From positions 12,896,001 to 12,960,000 of the forward strand of contig JBHGNT010000004.1 in assembly GCA_043228905.1 (NCBI GenBank): a stretch of DNA of 64,000 nt, read 5' to 3'. Position 1 is the stretch's first letter; each line of letters starts with the position of its first letter. Source of the DNA: Azolla caroliniana (taxonomy: Eukaryota; Polypodiophyta). Position numbers and translations under genes: made by a program. Below the pieces are notes generated by a model. That model saw only the letters and a program-made list of their open reading frames with translations. It was not told the origin of the DNA and did no database searches. Positions 63,655 through 64,000 of this stretch are shown piece by piece.

Positions 63655-63900
63655 TGTTTTTTAATTTAGATATTTGCGGCCTCCTCCTTTGCTCCCTCCT
63701 CTTCTCTGCTCATTTCTGCGATTGCTTATTCTCCCCTTCTTTTTGTCCTCGTTTTGCCGCCGCCTCTGTTCTCATTTTGCCGCCGCCGCCACCGCTCGCC
63801 TTGTCGTGCCGCTTTTGCTCACCATTATTCTCTGTTGGGGCTGCCACAACTATTCTACAAATATTTTACAGGTACACATAAGTACAAACATAAACCAACA
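63655..63900. other. GC-rich CT/GCC patch
   Basis: Composition changes sharply from the CATA region to pyrimidine- and GCC-rich sequence (GCCGCCGCC at about 63778-63790). Open frames exist on the plus strand, but I recognise no protein; it may be a leader of a gene beyond the window or a repeat. Confidence 0.35.
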
Positions 63901-63949
63901 CATAAATTCTTAGCCACACACACACACGTACATACATACATACATACAT

Positions 63950-63950
<1 letters not shown>

Positions 63951-63988
<38 letters not shown>
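63951..63988. repeat. CA dinucleotide microsatellite
   Basis: An uninterrupted run of about 19 CA units near the window end. Confidence 0.95.
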
Positions 63989-63991
<3 letters not shown>

Positions 63992-64000
63992 GCCATACAT

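Noticed and set aside
59944-63951. Many long Tyr/His/Thr/Ile-rich open frames
   Set aside because: They arise from CATA and CACA repeats that rarely encode stops; several phases and both strands are open at once, with no protein character.

Overview
The window is nuclear DNA of a land plant with a large, repeat-rich genome. It holds one intact-looking host gene, a WDR26/GID7-type LisH-CTLH-WD40 gene at 19438-24780 with four exons. Nearly everything else is layered LTR retrotransposons, their remnants, and simple-sequence DNA. Plant origin follows from the host gene and from many copia elements whose primer-binding site matches plant initiator-Met tRNA (TGGTATCAGAGC). A Tf1/sushi-like chromovirus and a Ty3 family of fungal look make me lean to a non-seed plant (lycophyte, fern or moss). 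That is inference; no species is claimed.

Layout, left part. An unrecognised repeat-protein reading frame (1-318 and 16904-17330) is split by copia-1 (319-16898, minus, TSD GTTAC). Copia-1 is split by Ty3 element gypsy-1 (3872-14993, minus). Gypsy-1 is split by copia-2 (10003-14270, minus). This is a three-deep nest whose target duplications give the insertion order. A gag-plus-LTR fragment (copia-3, 17425-18396) follows. The WDR26 gene comes next, just downstream of a 100-base assembly gap; its first intron carries six 188-bp repeats arranged as three dimers.

Layout, right part. After 26.4 kb there is a duplicated LINE-endonuclease scrap, a gypsy-2 fragment and a copia-4 fragment. Copia-5 (29025-39249, plus, 3' LTR truncated) follows and hosts copia-6 (31999-37335, plus). 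A long decayed Ty3 element, gypsy-3 (39250-56214, minus, 3' side lost), carries three insertions: a solo LTR (40281-41261, TSD ACGG), copia-7 (41308-46431, plus, TSD AATAT) and the chromovirus gypsy-4 (46702-52402, minus, TSD CTTGT). Beyond it lie a copia LTR remnant, a decayed acidic reading frame of unknown origin, a copia-8 fragment, another LTR scrap, and 3.7 kb of CATA-type repeats containing a perfect-looking fold-back MITE with a 9-bp target duplication. The window ends in a short GC-rich patch and a CA repeat.

The most interesting item is gypsy-4. It has no tRNA-type primer site. Instead, the 12 bases beside its 5' LTR are exactly complementary to 12 bases about 33 nt downstream of the LTR TATA box, where its RNA should begin. 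That is the arrangement used for self-priming by Tf1/sushi elements. Also notable are tRNA-like sequences in two unrelated gypsy LTRs, the interrupted AQGWH repeat protein, and the dimeric intron satellite. All retroelements here look inactive as coding units: they carry frameshifts, deletions, and stop codons that mostly look like C-to-T decay.
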